A stretch of 12,281 nt of DNA, taken from assembly GCA_035623515.1 (NCBI GenBank), contig DASPTH010000366.1:1-12281 (forward strand), written 5' to 3'. Positions 1 to 5,719 of this stretch are shown piece by piece. This DNA comes from DASPTH01 sp035623515 (GTDB taxonomy: Bacteria; Actinomycetota; Acidimicrobiia; IMCC26256; DASPTH01). The notes under the pieces are model-generated. The model was not told the DNA's origin, did no database searches, and saw only the letters and a program-made list of their open reading frames with translations. Both the position numbers and the translations under genes were made by a program. Numbering within the stretch: position 1 is the stretch's first letter; the number at the start of each line of letters is the position of its first letter.

Positions 1-482
1 GTCGACACGGGCCGGAAGGCGGCCGACGGCGGCCGCCCGGACGCGCCCAACCCACCGATCAGCGGAACCGCGATCGACTCGCGCGCCTCGACCGCCGGCG
101 GTGCGTACGGCTCCGGACGCGTGACGGGGCGGAACACCGCCGACTCCGCGGGCGGTACGGACGCAGCCGCGGCAACCAACGGGCCGCCGATCGACTCGCG
201 CCGGTGGATCGCAGGGGGTGCGTACGGCTCCGCACGAGTCACCGGCCGGAACGCCGCCGACGCGTCGGTCGGCTCGGAGACGGTGAGCTCACCGATCAAC
301 AACGAGGGGACCGGCTCACGCGCCCTGATCGCGGGCGCTTCGTAGCCCGGGGCGGGCTCCCGGAACGCAGCCGAGAAGTTGCCCGAGCTCGCGCCGGGAC
401 CACCGATGAGCGGGAGCGCGATCGGCGCCCGCTCCGCGACGTGCGGCGGCTCGTAGGGCTCGTTCGACGCCCGACGTGAGGG
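1..482 (-). repeat. 117-bp in-frame tandem repeat, four-plus degenerate copies
   Basis: The copies lie at about 482-372 (most divergent), 371-258, 257-141, 140-24 and 23-1 (cut by the window edge). The third and fourth are clearest: the plus-strand string gcgtacggctccg occurs at 103 and again 117 bases later at 220, each followed by a similar GGAAC-ending stretch. Unit lengths of 38-39 codons keep the frame. Differences between copies often keep the amino acid or its class, which fits selection on the protein rather than a recent DNA duplication. Confidence 0.85.
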
Positions 483-494
483 TCTACCCGGCAT
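1..494 (-). CDS. Tandem-repeat small protein, possible modification substrate (partial, C-terminus off the left edge)
   Basis: An open minus-strand frame starts with ATG at 494 and runs off the window after 164 codons. The start has an ideal AGGAGG at 506-501, six bases upstream. It overlaps the last 11 bases of the upstream hydroxylase gene, which suggests translational coupling. The product is built of repeats of about 39 residues. Phe-Arg pairs recur at residues 44, 82, 121 and 160, and a block like EPYAPPAVEARESIAVPLIGG recurs after each; an earlier degenerate copy starts near residue 5. Conserved positions include the Ser before the A-x-F-R block, a Glu-Pro-Tyr, an Arg-Glu, and Pro-Leu-Ile/Val. 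It is rich in Pro, Ala, Glu and Arg, has no Cys, and shows no signal peptide or membrane segment. I do not recognise the family. The neighbouring hydroxylases, kinase and PqqD-like protein make it a candidate multi-core peptide precursor or repeat-protein substrate. That role is inference; the coding call is well supported. Confidence 0.8.
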   Translation of the reverse strand, partial: MPGRPSRRASNEPYEPPHVAERAPIALPLIGGPGASSGNFSAAFREPAPGYEAPAIRAREPVPSLLIGELTVSEPTDASAAFRPVTRAEPYAPPAIHRRESIGGPLVAAAASVPPAESAVFRPVTRPEPYAPPAVEARESIAVPLIGGLGASGRPPSAAFRPVS

Positions 495-1428
495 TGTCAC
501 CCTCCTGTCCCGCGGGGACGGTAGCACGATCGCCCTTGCCGGTGAGCCGATCCCGGGCCCGAGCCACGTGCACGAGCGCGGCCGCGCACCGGGTCTTCGC
601 GCGCTCGCGCGTGCCGCCCGCGGGGCTCGGGCGCGGCCGCATCCCCTTGCTCCGCATCCGGCAGTCCCAGTCGTGCACCACCGCGCTGCGCACGGTGTCG
701 GGGGTGCTGAACCCGATCGACAGTCCCACTGCGGGACCGTCGTCGAGCACCGTCGTCCAGTGGAAGGCGTACGGCGGGATGTAGACGCCGTCACCGGGCC
801 GGAGGACGAAGCGGCGGGCAGGCGGCAACACCGGCGCGCCGTCCTGTGGGTGGCCCATCCAGTCGAGCACGCGCAGGTAGTGCGCCCGCTCGTCGGGATC
901 GTCCTCGACCCACACCTCTTTCGTGCCGCTCACGCCGAGCAGCAGGTTGTGGTGACGGTCGGGGTGCGCAGGCGTGACCGCATCGGGTGACGCCAGGAAC
1001 ACCCCGAGGTTCAACGACTCGACGCCGCCCTCGTCGTCGCCGACGAGCGCGCGCACCGGTCCGTCGACGGCAGCCGCGACCTCGCGGAACTCCGACGTGA
1101 GCTCGAGGTTGTAGACGCGGATCGACGCGTTCGACGTGGCGAGGTCGCGCACGATGGTGTCGAGGTCGGCGTCGGCGGGAACGGTGTCGACGCCGCGGGG
1201 CTCGTGCGGGGAGTACTGCGCCCAGTGGGCGCGGATCCACGCGCTCGGGAGCCGCGCGGTGTATGGACCCAGCGTCTCGAGGGTGCAGCGGGCGTCGTCG
1301 CCGAAGCCGTGCCGGAAGGCGACCGGGTGCTCCCCGATGACGGCGTGGAGCGTGTCGCGCTCGAGGTCGAACGGCGCGATGGGTGCGCCGTTCGACGTGC
1401 TGTCCAGCGGTTCGGCGGACTCTGCCAT
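484..1428 (-). CDS. Cupin-like (JmjC-type) Fe(II)/2-oxoglutarate hydroxylase, copy 1
   Basis: The predicted protein has 314 residues. A double-stranded beta-helix core carries the iron triad: His155-Pro-Asp157 in the AHPDRHHN stretch, and the distal His223 in YIPPYAFHW. Lys170 in the GTKEVWV strand sits where cupin-8/JmjC enzymes often bind 2-oxoglutarate. Members of this superfamily hydroxylate side chains of proteins, peptides or small molecules; the substrate here is not known. The reading frame stays open to 1635, but that extension is arginine-rich and antisense to the divergent kinase gene, so I start at ATG 1428; TTG 1431 is a possible alternative. The basic C-terminal tail after about residue 261 matches the tail of the second hydroxylase at 2374-3201. 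The stop overlaps the start of the repeat-protein gene by 11 bases, so the two are very likely co-expressed and the repeat protein is an obvious candidate substrate (inference). Confidence 0.85.
   Translation of the reverse strand: MAESAEPLDSTSNGAPIAPFDLERDTLHAVIGEHPVAFRHGFGDDARCTLETLGPYTARLPSAWIRAHWAQYSPHEPRGVDTVPADADLDTIVRDLATSNASIRVYNLELTSEFREVAAAVDGPVRALVGDDEGGVESLNLGVFLASPDAVTPAHPDRHHNLLLGVSGTKEVWVEDDPDERAHYLRVLDWMGHPQDGAPVLPPARRFVLRPGDGVYIPPYAFHWTTVLDDGPAVGLSIGFSTPDTVRSAVVHDWDCRMRSKGMRPRPSPAGGTRERAKTRCAAALVHVARARDRLTGKGDRATVPAGQEGDNAG
501..506 (-). promoter_or_regulatory. Strong Shine-Dalgarno for the repeat-protein gene
   Basis: The minus strand reads AGGAGG, then six bases, then ATG at 494. 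It lies inside the 3' end of the upstream hydroxylase gene. Most genes in this window have weak or no Shine-Dalgarno, so this site supports real, and possibly high, translation of the repeat protein. It also fixes that gene's start. Confidence 0.75.
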
Positions 1429-1439
1429 CAAGCGCGACG

Positions 1440-1449
1440 AGACTAGCCT
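1440..1449. promoter_or_regulatory. Possible face-to-face -10 elements of a divergent promoter
   Basis: Only 30 bases separate the divergent starts at 1428 (minus) and 1459 (plus). Within them, TAGCCT at 1444-1449 reads towards the kinase gene and TAGTCT at 1445-1440 reads towards the hydroxylase gene. The two share the central TA. Each lies 9-11 bases before its start codon, as expected for leaderless actinobacterial transcripts, and neither start has a clear Shine-Dalgarno. If correct, the two promoters could not be occupied together. The TANNNT motif is weak, so confidence is low. Confidence 0.35.
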
Positions 1450-1458
1450 GCTCCGCTC

Positions 1459-2367
1459 GTGCCGGTTCGCGTCGTCGATGTTGCCGGGGTCCCGGTCACG
1501 CTCGAGGCGTGCGACGACGAGCGTGCCGAGGGTCTCGCGGCTGCCTTCACCGCGTTCCGCCCCACCGACGAGCCGTCCCGGGCGGCGATCACGGTGGATG
1601 CGAACGCCGGCGTCGTGCCGTCGAGACCGCCGCACTCACAGTTCCGAGAGTTCAGCTTCTGGGAGGAGCCCGACGGCCTCGTGCTCAGCGCACCCGGGAT
1701 CGTCGTGGTGGTCGAGGGGAAACGCGCGCGCGCTCACGTTCCCGACCCCGCTGCGTTCGCGTACCTCGAGGCCTGCGTGTACCTGCCGGTCACCTGGTTC
1801 CTCGCCCGGCACGGCCGCTTCGTGCTCCATGGCGGAGCCGTCGCGCGCGACGGACGCGCCCTCCTGTTGCTCGGTGGGAGCGGCGCGGGCAAGTCGACGC
1901 TCGTGGCGGCAGCCCTCGAGGCGGGTTGGGAGGCCCTGGCCGACGACGTGGTGATCGTGCACGCGGACGGCGCGGGCGGGTTCCGCGTCCACGGCGTGCA
2001 CCGGCGCCCGACGATCCCGATGGAGCTCGGCGGCCCCGTGGTCGAGTCGGCGGAGCCCCTCGCCGACCCGCGTGAACGGGCGGCACTGCCGCGCGACGTG
2101 CTCGCCACGGGCGATCGCGCGCTGGCCGGCGTGGTGCTCATCGCGCATGCCGACGACGACGGCTTCCTGCGGACCGCGCCGGGGTTCCGCGTGTTGCCGC
2201 TGCTCCTCCAGTCGTTCGGTGCCACGGTCGATCCGCGCTTGCGCGCCGCGTTCTTCCCCGTGGCGGGCGACCTGAGCCGGCTCCCGCGGTGGGAGCTCGC
2301 CCTCGCGGTCGATCCGACGGTGCGCCGCGCACACGCGGCCGTCCACCTCGGGCACTGCGCGCCGTAG
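1459..2367 (+). CDS. HPr kinase/phosphorylase-like P-loop protein (HprK-related)
   Basis: The protein has 302 residues and starts with GTG at 1459, leaderless or nearly so. A Walker A loop GGSGAGKST lies at residues 139-147, preceded by FVLHGGAV at 122-128. A downstream LADDVV at 160-165 carries the Asp pair typical of the HprK catalytic region. The first 120 residues show beta-strand patterns but lack the N-terminal domain of true HPr kinases. HprK-related proteins of this layout are known beside PqqD-like proteins, and a relative phosphorylates a serine of the lasso peptide paeninodin. A role as a peptide or protein serine kinase, or as an ATP-dependent helper, is therefore plausible; true HPr regulation is unlikely because no PTS gene is near. 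It is divergent from hydroxylase 1 and convergent with hydroxylase 2, and only 6 bases separate its stop from the latter's. Confidence 0.85.
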   Translation: MPVRVVDVAGVPVTLEACDDERAEGLAAAFTAFRPTDEPSRAAITVDANAGVVPSRPPHSQFREFSFWEEPDGLVLSAPGIVVVVEGKRARAHVPDPAAFAYLEACVYLPVTWFLARHGRFVLHGGAVARDGRALLLLGGSGAGKSTLVAAALEAGWEALADDVVIVHADGAGGFRVHGVHRRPTIPMELGGPVVESAEPLADPRERAALPRDVLATGDRALAGVVLIAHADDDGFLRTAPGFRVLPLLLQSFGATVDPRLRAAFFPVAGDLSRLPRWELALAVDPTVRRAHAAVHLGHCAP

Positions 2368-2373
2368 CGCGCG

Positions 2374-3201
2374 TCAGGTGCGCTCGCGCACCTTGTCCTT
2401 GATGCTCGTGAGCGACTTCGTCACGCGCTTGCCGACGCGATAGGTCTGCTGTTTGGCGCGGTCGATCCGCACATCGGTACCCGGGAGGGACGGCCGCAGG
2501 CCGACCTTCCGCGCGCGCAGGTTGAACTCGTGCACCGCCGCCATGCGCGCGGTGGTCACAGTGCCGACGACACAGGTCATCGCCACCGACACGTCGTCGT
2601 GCCCCTGCACCCAGTGGAACGTGAAGGCGGGGATCACGAGCGCCTCACCCTCGTGGAGCACGTGTTCTGCGCTCACGTCGGGCATCACGTCGGCGTTGAA
2701 GCGGTAGGGCTGCATCCCGCGCTCGATCTGGCGCTGGAGCACGCGCGGATCGGTGAACGTACCCGTGCCGACGGTCTTCGTTCCCCGCACCTGGATCAGG
2801 ACGTGGTGGTTGCGGTCGAAGTGCACCGGCACCGTCGCTCCGGGCGCGCCGATGAACGCGATCAGGTCGTGCTCGACGGGCTGCTCACCACGCGCGCGCA
2901 GCGCGAGCTCGAAGCGCGCGGCCAGACGCCGGAGCAGCGCCTCGTACTCGGGGAGCGCGCCGAGCGAGCGGATCATCACCCAGCAACCGTTGGTGGCCGC
3001 GTTTCGGACCGCGTCGCCCGGCGTCTGGTCGAGCGCGATGCTCTCACCTCCCGGGAGGATGACGGGGAGGTCGCCGAGATGGTGCTCGACCTGCCCGGGC
3101 AGCCGATCGGCTGCGTTCCCCAGCGCGTCGAGCGTGACGAGGGGTTCGTCGCCCAGCGGGTACTCGACGACGTTCGCGGTGGTGACGTCGATGGACGTCA
3201 T
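2374..3201 (-). CDS. Cupin-like (JmjC-type) Fe(II)/2-oxoglutarate hydroxylase, copy 2
   Basis: The predicted protein has 275 residues. The iron triad is His127-Phe-Asp129 in VPVHFDRNHH and His196 in AFTFHWVQG, with Lys142 in the GTKTV strand as a likely 2-oxoglutarate contact. Both copies carry a GTK strand a few residues after the H-x-D motif. Both also end with a related basic tail: VHEFNLRARKVGLRPSLPGT here, VHDWDCRMRSKGMRPRPS in the first copy. This makes them clear paralogues. The frame remains open upstream to 4122, but that stretch is arginine-rich antisense of the amidohydrolase. The start at ATG 3201 is fixed by its ATGA overlap with the stop of the PqqD-like gene, which implies coupled translation. 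The pairing suggests that the PqqD-like protein delivers the substrate to this enzyme (inference). Confidence 0.87.
   Translation of the reverse strand: MTSIDVTTANVVEYPLGDEPLVTLDALGNAADRLPGQVEHHLGDLPVILPGGESIALDQTPGDAVRNAATNGCWVMIRSLGALPEYEALLRRLAARFELALRARGEQPVEHDLIAFIGAPGATVPVHFDRNHHVLIQVRGTKTVGTGTFTDPRVLQRQIERGMQPYRFNADVMPDVSAEHVLHEGEALVIPAFTFHWVQGHDDVSVAMTCVVGTVTTARMAAVHEFNLRARKVGLRPSLPGTDVRIDRAKQQTYRVGKRVTKSLTSIKDKVRERT
2376..2393. terminator. Short hairpin at the convergent gene ends
   Basis: AGGTGCG (2376-2382), a CTCG loop and CGCACCT (2387-2393) form a perfect 7-bp GC-rich stem. It lies just after the kinase stop and inside the last codons of hydroxylase 2. There is no clear U-tract in the plus direction, so it may be only a weak terminator or a chance hairpin in a GC-rich genome. 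Confidence 0.3.
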
Positions 3202-3461
3202 TCCTGGACGACCAGCGCGGCGCCTTCGAGCTCGGTGAGGAACACGCGCACGTCGGCCTCGAGCTGGTCGCGCGCGACGTCGGGCCGGGTTTCGTGCAGG
3301 CGCTCGGCGATCGCAGCGGGGTCGCCCTCGTTCGCCAGCGCGTCCCACACGGCGGTGCCGGTGGAGTTGAGGGTGATCAGCTCCGTGCCGTCCGACGCGA
3401 CGAGCATCGCCTTGCCATCGAGCACTTCGCTCAGCACGCCCTCGGCGCGGCGGTACACCAT
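3198..3461 (-). CDS. PqqD-like peptide-binding protein (stand-alone RRE-type)
   Basis: The protein has 87 residues, the usual size of the PqqD family. The pattern is a beta-rich N-terminus (VLSEVLDGKAMLVASDGTEL), then LNSTGTAVWDAL, then helices ending in VRVFLTELEGAALV. PqqD and its relatives form the RiPP recognition element, a small winged-helix fold that binds leader peptides and presents them to modifying enzymes. No pqqA, B, C or E is present, so PQQ synthesis is not indicated. The gene lies 9 bases after the amidohydrolase stop and overlaps hydroxylase 2 by ATGA. A partial Shine-Dalgarno, TAGGA at 3473-3469, spans the amidohydrolase stop. Its likely partners are the two hydroxylases, the HprK-like protein and the tandem-repeat protein. 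Family assignment is strong; the client is inferred. Confidence 0.85.
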   Translation of the reverse strand: MVYRRAEGVLSEVLDGKAMLVASDGTELITLNSTGTAVWDALANEGDPAAIAERLHETRPDVARDQLEADVRVFLTELEGAALVVQE

Positions 3462-3470
3462 GCGCGGATC

Positions 3471-4703
3471 CTACTTTCCGGCCGGGGCGAGGCCGAGCAG
3501 GCGCAAGCCGTTGTCGCGCATCACGAGCCGGATCGCGTCGACGGGGCGGTCGACGCGCGCGGCGAGCTCGGTTGCGCACTGCCGGTAGTCGTCGACGTCG
3601 GACATGCCCTCGGCGTGCGGGAAGTCGGAGCCGAAGAGGACCTGCGTCGGTCCGAGGAGGTCGACGAGCTCGCCGATGTCCTCGCCGTAGTGGTGCGGAG
3701 ACACGAACACGTGGCGCCTGAAGACCTCGCTCGGGCGACCCTCCACGTACCCGCCCGGCCACGGTCCGTGCCGTCCCATCCCCTTCATGTTGTCCATCGC
3801 GCGCAGGAGGTACGGCACCCAGATCGATCCGTTCTCGACGCTCGCGACCCTGACGTTGGGGAAGCGACCGAACAGATTGCAGTAGATCAGGTTGCACAGC
3901 GTGTCCATGATGGGGCGGTCGCGGTAGAACATCGTCCACTGGAACGCCGACCGCCCCGGTGCCCCGCCGTACAGCCCGTCGGGGTCGGGGTGCTCTCCCC
4001 AGTCGGGCGAGTAGCGCTCCTGGTACCCGGAGTTCCCCAAGTGGAAGGTCACGAGCACCCCGGCCTCGTCGACTCGTGCCCAGAAGCCGTCGTACACGGT
4101 GTCGGCGGGCGACCGGCCCCACGTCGCCGGCCCGGGCATCAGCTGCACCAGCCGCGCGCCCCGGTCGAGCGCGAACTCGAGCTGACCGACGGCGAAGTCT
4201 GCGTCGGCGAGGGAGATGATCGCCGGCGCGAAGATCCGGTGCTCGTAGTCGAACGCCCAGGTGTCGTAGAGCCAGCGGTTGAACGCGTCGACGTGCGCGA
4301 GGAGCAACGCGGGGTCGTGGCGCGTGCGGTTCTCGATGGTGACCCCGGTGCTGGGGAAGATCATCGTGGCTTCGATGCCCTGGCGATCCATGAGCTCCAC
4401 GCGAGCCGCAGGATCGGCCGCGTAGCTGTCGTCGACCTCCTCCTCGTCAGGCGGGAGCTCGCCGCGCAGCCGCCGGCGCAAGCTTCCGGGACGGATGCGC
4501 TGGCGCTGACCGGAACCGCCGACGAAGCCGAACGGCGTGCCGTCGAAGGTCACCACGCGGTAGCCGTCGGGATCGACGTGGACCTCGAACGTGCGCTCGC
4601 GGAACTCGGGCGTGATGTAGCGCTCGAACAGGTCCAGGGGCTCGTAGTAGTGGTTGTCGGCGTCGAAGACGCGGTACGCGATCGGCTCGGCGGTCGGCGG
4701 CAT
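3471..4703 (-). CDS. Amidohydrolase family 2 metal-dependent hydrolase/decarboxylase
   Basis: The protein has 410 residues, normal for the larger actinobacterial members of this family. The N-terminal metal motif is FDADNHYYEP at residues 13-22. Further signatures are VTFHLGNSG mid-protein, the VASVENGSIWVPYLL segment, and the C-terminal VLFGSDFPHAEG with the usual metal/catalytic Asp. Such enzymes are TIM barrels that hydrolyse or decarboxylate aromatic and related carboxylic acids; the specific substrate is unknown. The open frame continues upstream to 5015, but I start at ATG 4703 because the family begins just before this DADNH motif and the extension overlaps the divergent MaoC-like gene. 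The pqqD-like and hydroxylase 2 genes follow at once and probably share its transcript. Whether this enzyme acts in the same pathway is uncertain. Confidence 0.88.
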   Translation of the reverse strand: MPPTAEPIAYRVFDADNHYYEPLDLFERYITPEFRERTFEVHVDPDGYRVVTFDGTPFGFVGGSGQRQRIRPGSLRRRLRGELPPDEEEVDDSYAADPAARVELMDRQGIEATMIFPSTGVTIENRTRHDPALLLAHVDAFNRWLYDTWAFDYEHRIFAPAIISLADADFAVGQLEFALDRGARLVQLMPGPATWGRSPADTVYDGFWARVDEAGVLVTFHLGNSGYQERYSPDWGEHPDPDGLYGGAPGRSAFQWTMFYRDRPIMDTLCNLIYCNLFGRFPNVRVASVENGSIWVPYLLRAMDNMKGMGRHGPWPGGYVEGRPSEVFRRHVFVSPHHYGEDIGELVDLLGPTQVLFGSDFPHAEGMSDVDDYRQCATELAARVDRPVDAIRLVMRDNGLRLLGLAPAGK

Positions 4704-4760
4704 CCGACCATGGTGTAGAACACCGCCGTCACCGTCAAACGAGAGGAAGCACGGGCACCC
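4704..4760. promoter_or_regulatory. Divergent intergenic region with a small inverted repeat
   Basis: This 57-bp gap separates the divergent amidohydrolase and MaoC-like genes and must hold promoters for both. GGTGT-AGA-ACACC at 4712-4724 is a perfect 5-bp inverted repeat, a possible regulator site covering the amidohydrolase start. On the minus strand, TTGACG at 4739-4734 is a possible -35 box without a convincing -10 at standard spacing. On the plus strand, GAGAGGAAG at 4741-4749 is a purine-rich Shine-Dalgarno candidate for the GTG at 4761. Confidence 0.35.
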
Positions 4761-5615
4761 GTGACCCAGGTGATCCACCTCGGGCACACCGTCGGGCCGT
4801 TCGAGGGTCGCATCGACGACGACGCCGCGCTCGCGTACGCGCTGGCAACCGACGATCCCAACCCCGTCTATGTCGACGGCGACGCGGTGCCTCCGCTCTA
4901 CACCGTGTCGCTCGCGCTGCCGGCGCTCCTGCGCGGCAACCACGAGGGCGTCGACATCGGCGCGATGCCCGGCGTGCGCGCCGGCGTGCACGGCGAGCAC
5001 GACGTCTTCTTCCACCAGCCGGTCAGCCGCGGGATGCGCCTCCGCTGGAGCTCAGTGACGCACGCGGCCGCGAACACTCCGGCGGGCGTGCTGGTCACCC
5101 AGCGCATCGTGCTCACCGACGCCGCGGACGCGCCGGTCGTCGAGCACCTCTGGTCCACCCTCTACGTCGGTGGCACGATCGACGAACCCCTCGGGCCCGC
5201 GATCCCCGAGCACACGTTCCCCGAGCCCGCACGCGAGCACCCGCTGGGGAGCCACACGTTCGCGGTGACGCGCGACCAGTCGTTCCGCTACGCCGGCGCT
5301 TCCACCGACCACGCGCCCATCCACATCGACGACGAGGCGGCGCGGCGTGCCGGCTTCCCGTCGAAGTTCCTCCAGGGACTCTGCACCTTCGCGATGTGCA
5401 GCGGCGCGGTGGTGAAGGTCGCGGCGGGCGGCGACCCACTGATCCTCCGCCGCATCGCCGGCCGGTTCGCGTCCCCCGTGTTCCCACGCCACGAGCTCGT
5501 CGTGGAGGTCTTCGACGCCGGCTCGATGCCCGACGGGGGGCGGTGCGCCGCGTTCGAGGCCACGTCGGCGGGCCGGGTCGTCGTGAAACACGGTCGTGCC
5601 GAGCTCGCGGCGTAG
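4761..5615 (+). CDS. MaoC / hydratase-2-like double-hotdog protein
   Basis: The protein has 284 residues, the size of two fused hotdog domains. The C-terminal domain holds the hydratase signature RYAGASTDHAPIHIDDEAAR, with likely catalytic Asp183 and His188, followed by AGFPSKFLQGLCTFAM. The N-terminal half has a degenerate version (ALATDDPNPVYVDG) without the His, as in eukaryotic-type hydratase 2, where one half is inactive. The usual His of the HGLCTF segment is Gln205 here. Family members hydrate trans-2-enoyl-CoA to (R)-3-hydroxyacyl-CoA in fatty acid, sterol or polyketide metabolism. GTG 4761 is chosen because it begins the conserved domain and follows a purine-rich stretch. It is divergent from the amidohydrolase and 104 bases upstream of the PAC2 gene, so it may be transcribed with the following genes. 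Confidence 0.85.
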   Translation: MTQVIHLGHTVGPFEGRIDDDAALAYALATDDPNPVYVDGDAVPPLYTVSLALPALLRGNHEGVDIGAMPGVRAGVHGEHDVFFHQPVSRGMRLRWSSVTHAAANTPAGVLVTQRIVLTDAADAPVVEHLWSTLYVGGTIDEPLGPAIPEHTFPEPAREHPLGSHTFAVTRDQSFRYAGASTDHAPIHIDDEAARRAGFPSKFLQGLCTFAMCSGAVVKVAAGGDPLILRRIAGRFASPVFPRHELVVEVFDAGSMPDGGRCAAFEATSAGRVVVKHGRAELAA

Positions 5616-5633
5616 CGCGGCCCACCACGAGAT

Positions 5634-5678
5634 GGCCGGTCGTCGCGGGGCGCGTGCTATCACGGTCGCCGACCGGCC
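5634..5678. repeat. 9-bp inverted repeat in the MaoC-PAC2 gap
   Basis: GGCCGGTCG (5634-5642) is matched perfectly by CGACCGGCC (5670-5678) across a 27-base spacer. The spacer contains TGCTAT at 5655-5660, which resembles a -10 element for the PAC2 operon. It could be a terminator stem for the upstream gene, an operator pair around a promoter, or chance in GC-rich DNA. The rest of the 104-bp gap holds a GGAGGAG at 5689-5695. Confidence 0.3.
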
Positions 5679-5719
5679 TGCCGAGAGCGGAGGAGCACGA
5701 GCGAGCGTGCGCGAGCAAG

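Noticed and set aside
121..479. Two plus-strand open frames of 74 and 91 codons
   Set aside because: They are antisense to the repeat-protein gene, have no ribosome site, and their repetitive look is only the mirror of its 117-bp repeats.
1429..1635. Upstream extension of hydroxylase 1
   Set aside because: It overlaps the divergent HprK-like coding region, is Arg-rich and lacks domain-like sequence; the conserved fold starts after 1428.
3198..3461. PQQ cofactor biosynthesis
   Set aside because: Only a PqqD-like protein is present. There is no pqqA, B, C or E in the window, so the general peptide-binding reading is preferred.
1..3461. Lasso peptide cluster
   Set aside because: HprK-like and PqqD-like proteins fit, but no asparagine-synthetase-like cyclase or transglutaminase-like protease is seen, and the repeat protein does not resemble a lasso precursor.
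2379..3588. Long antisense plus-strand frames over hydroxylase 2 and the PqqD-like gene
   Set aside because: High GC leaves long open antisense frames; their translations are His/Arg/Val-rich without any recognisable domain.
3202..4122. Long upstream extension of hydroxylase 2 (open frame to 4122)
   Set aside because: The extra sequence is arginine-rich antisense of the amidohydrolase and PqqD-like genes, and the ATGA overlap at 3201 fixes a better start.
5396..5719. N-terminal extension of the PAC2 frame through the end of the MaoC-like gene
   Set aside because: It is an out-of-frame read of the MaoC-like gene with very high arginine content; PAC2 homology begins at ATG 5720.
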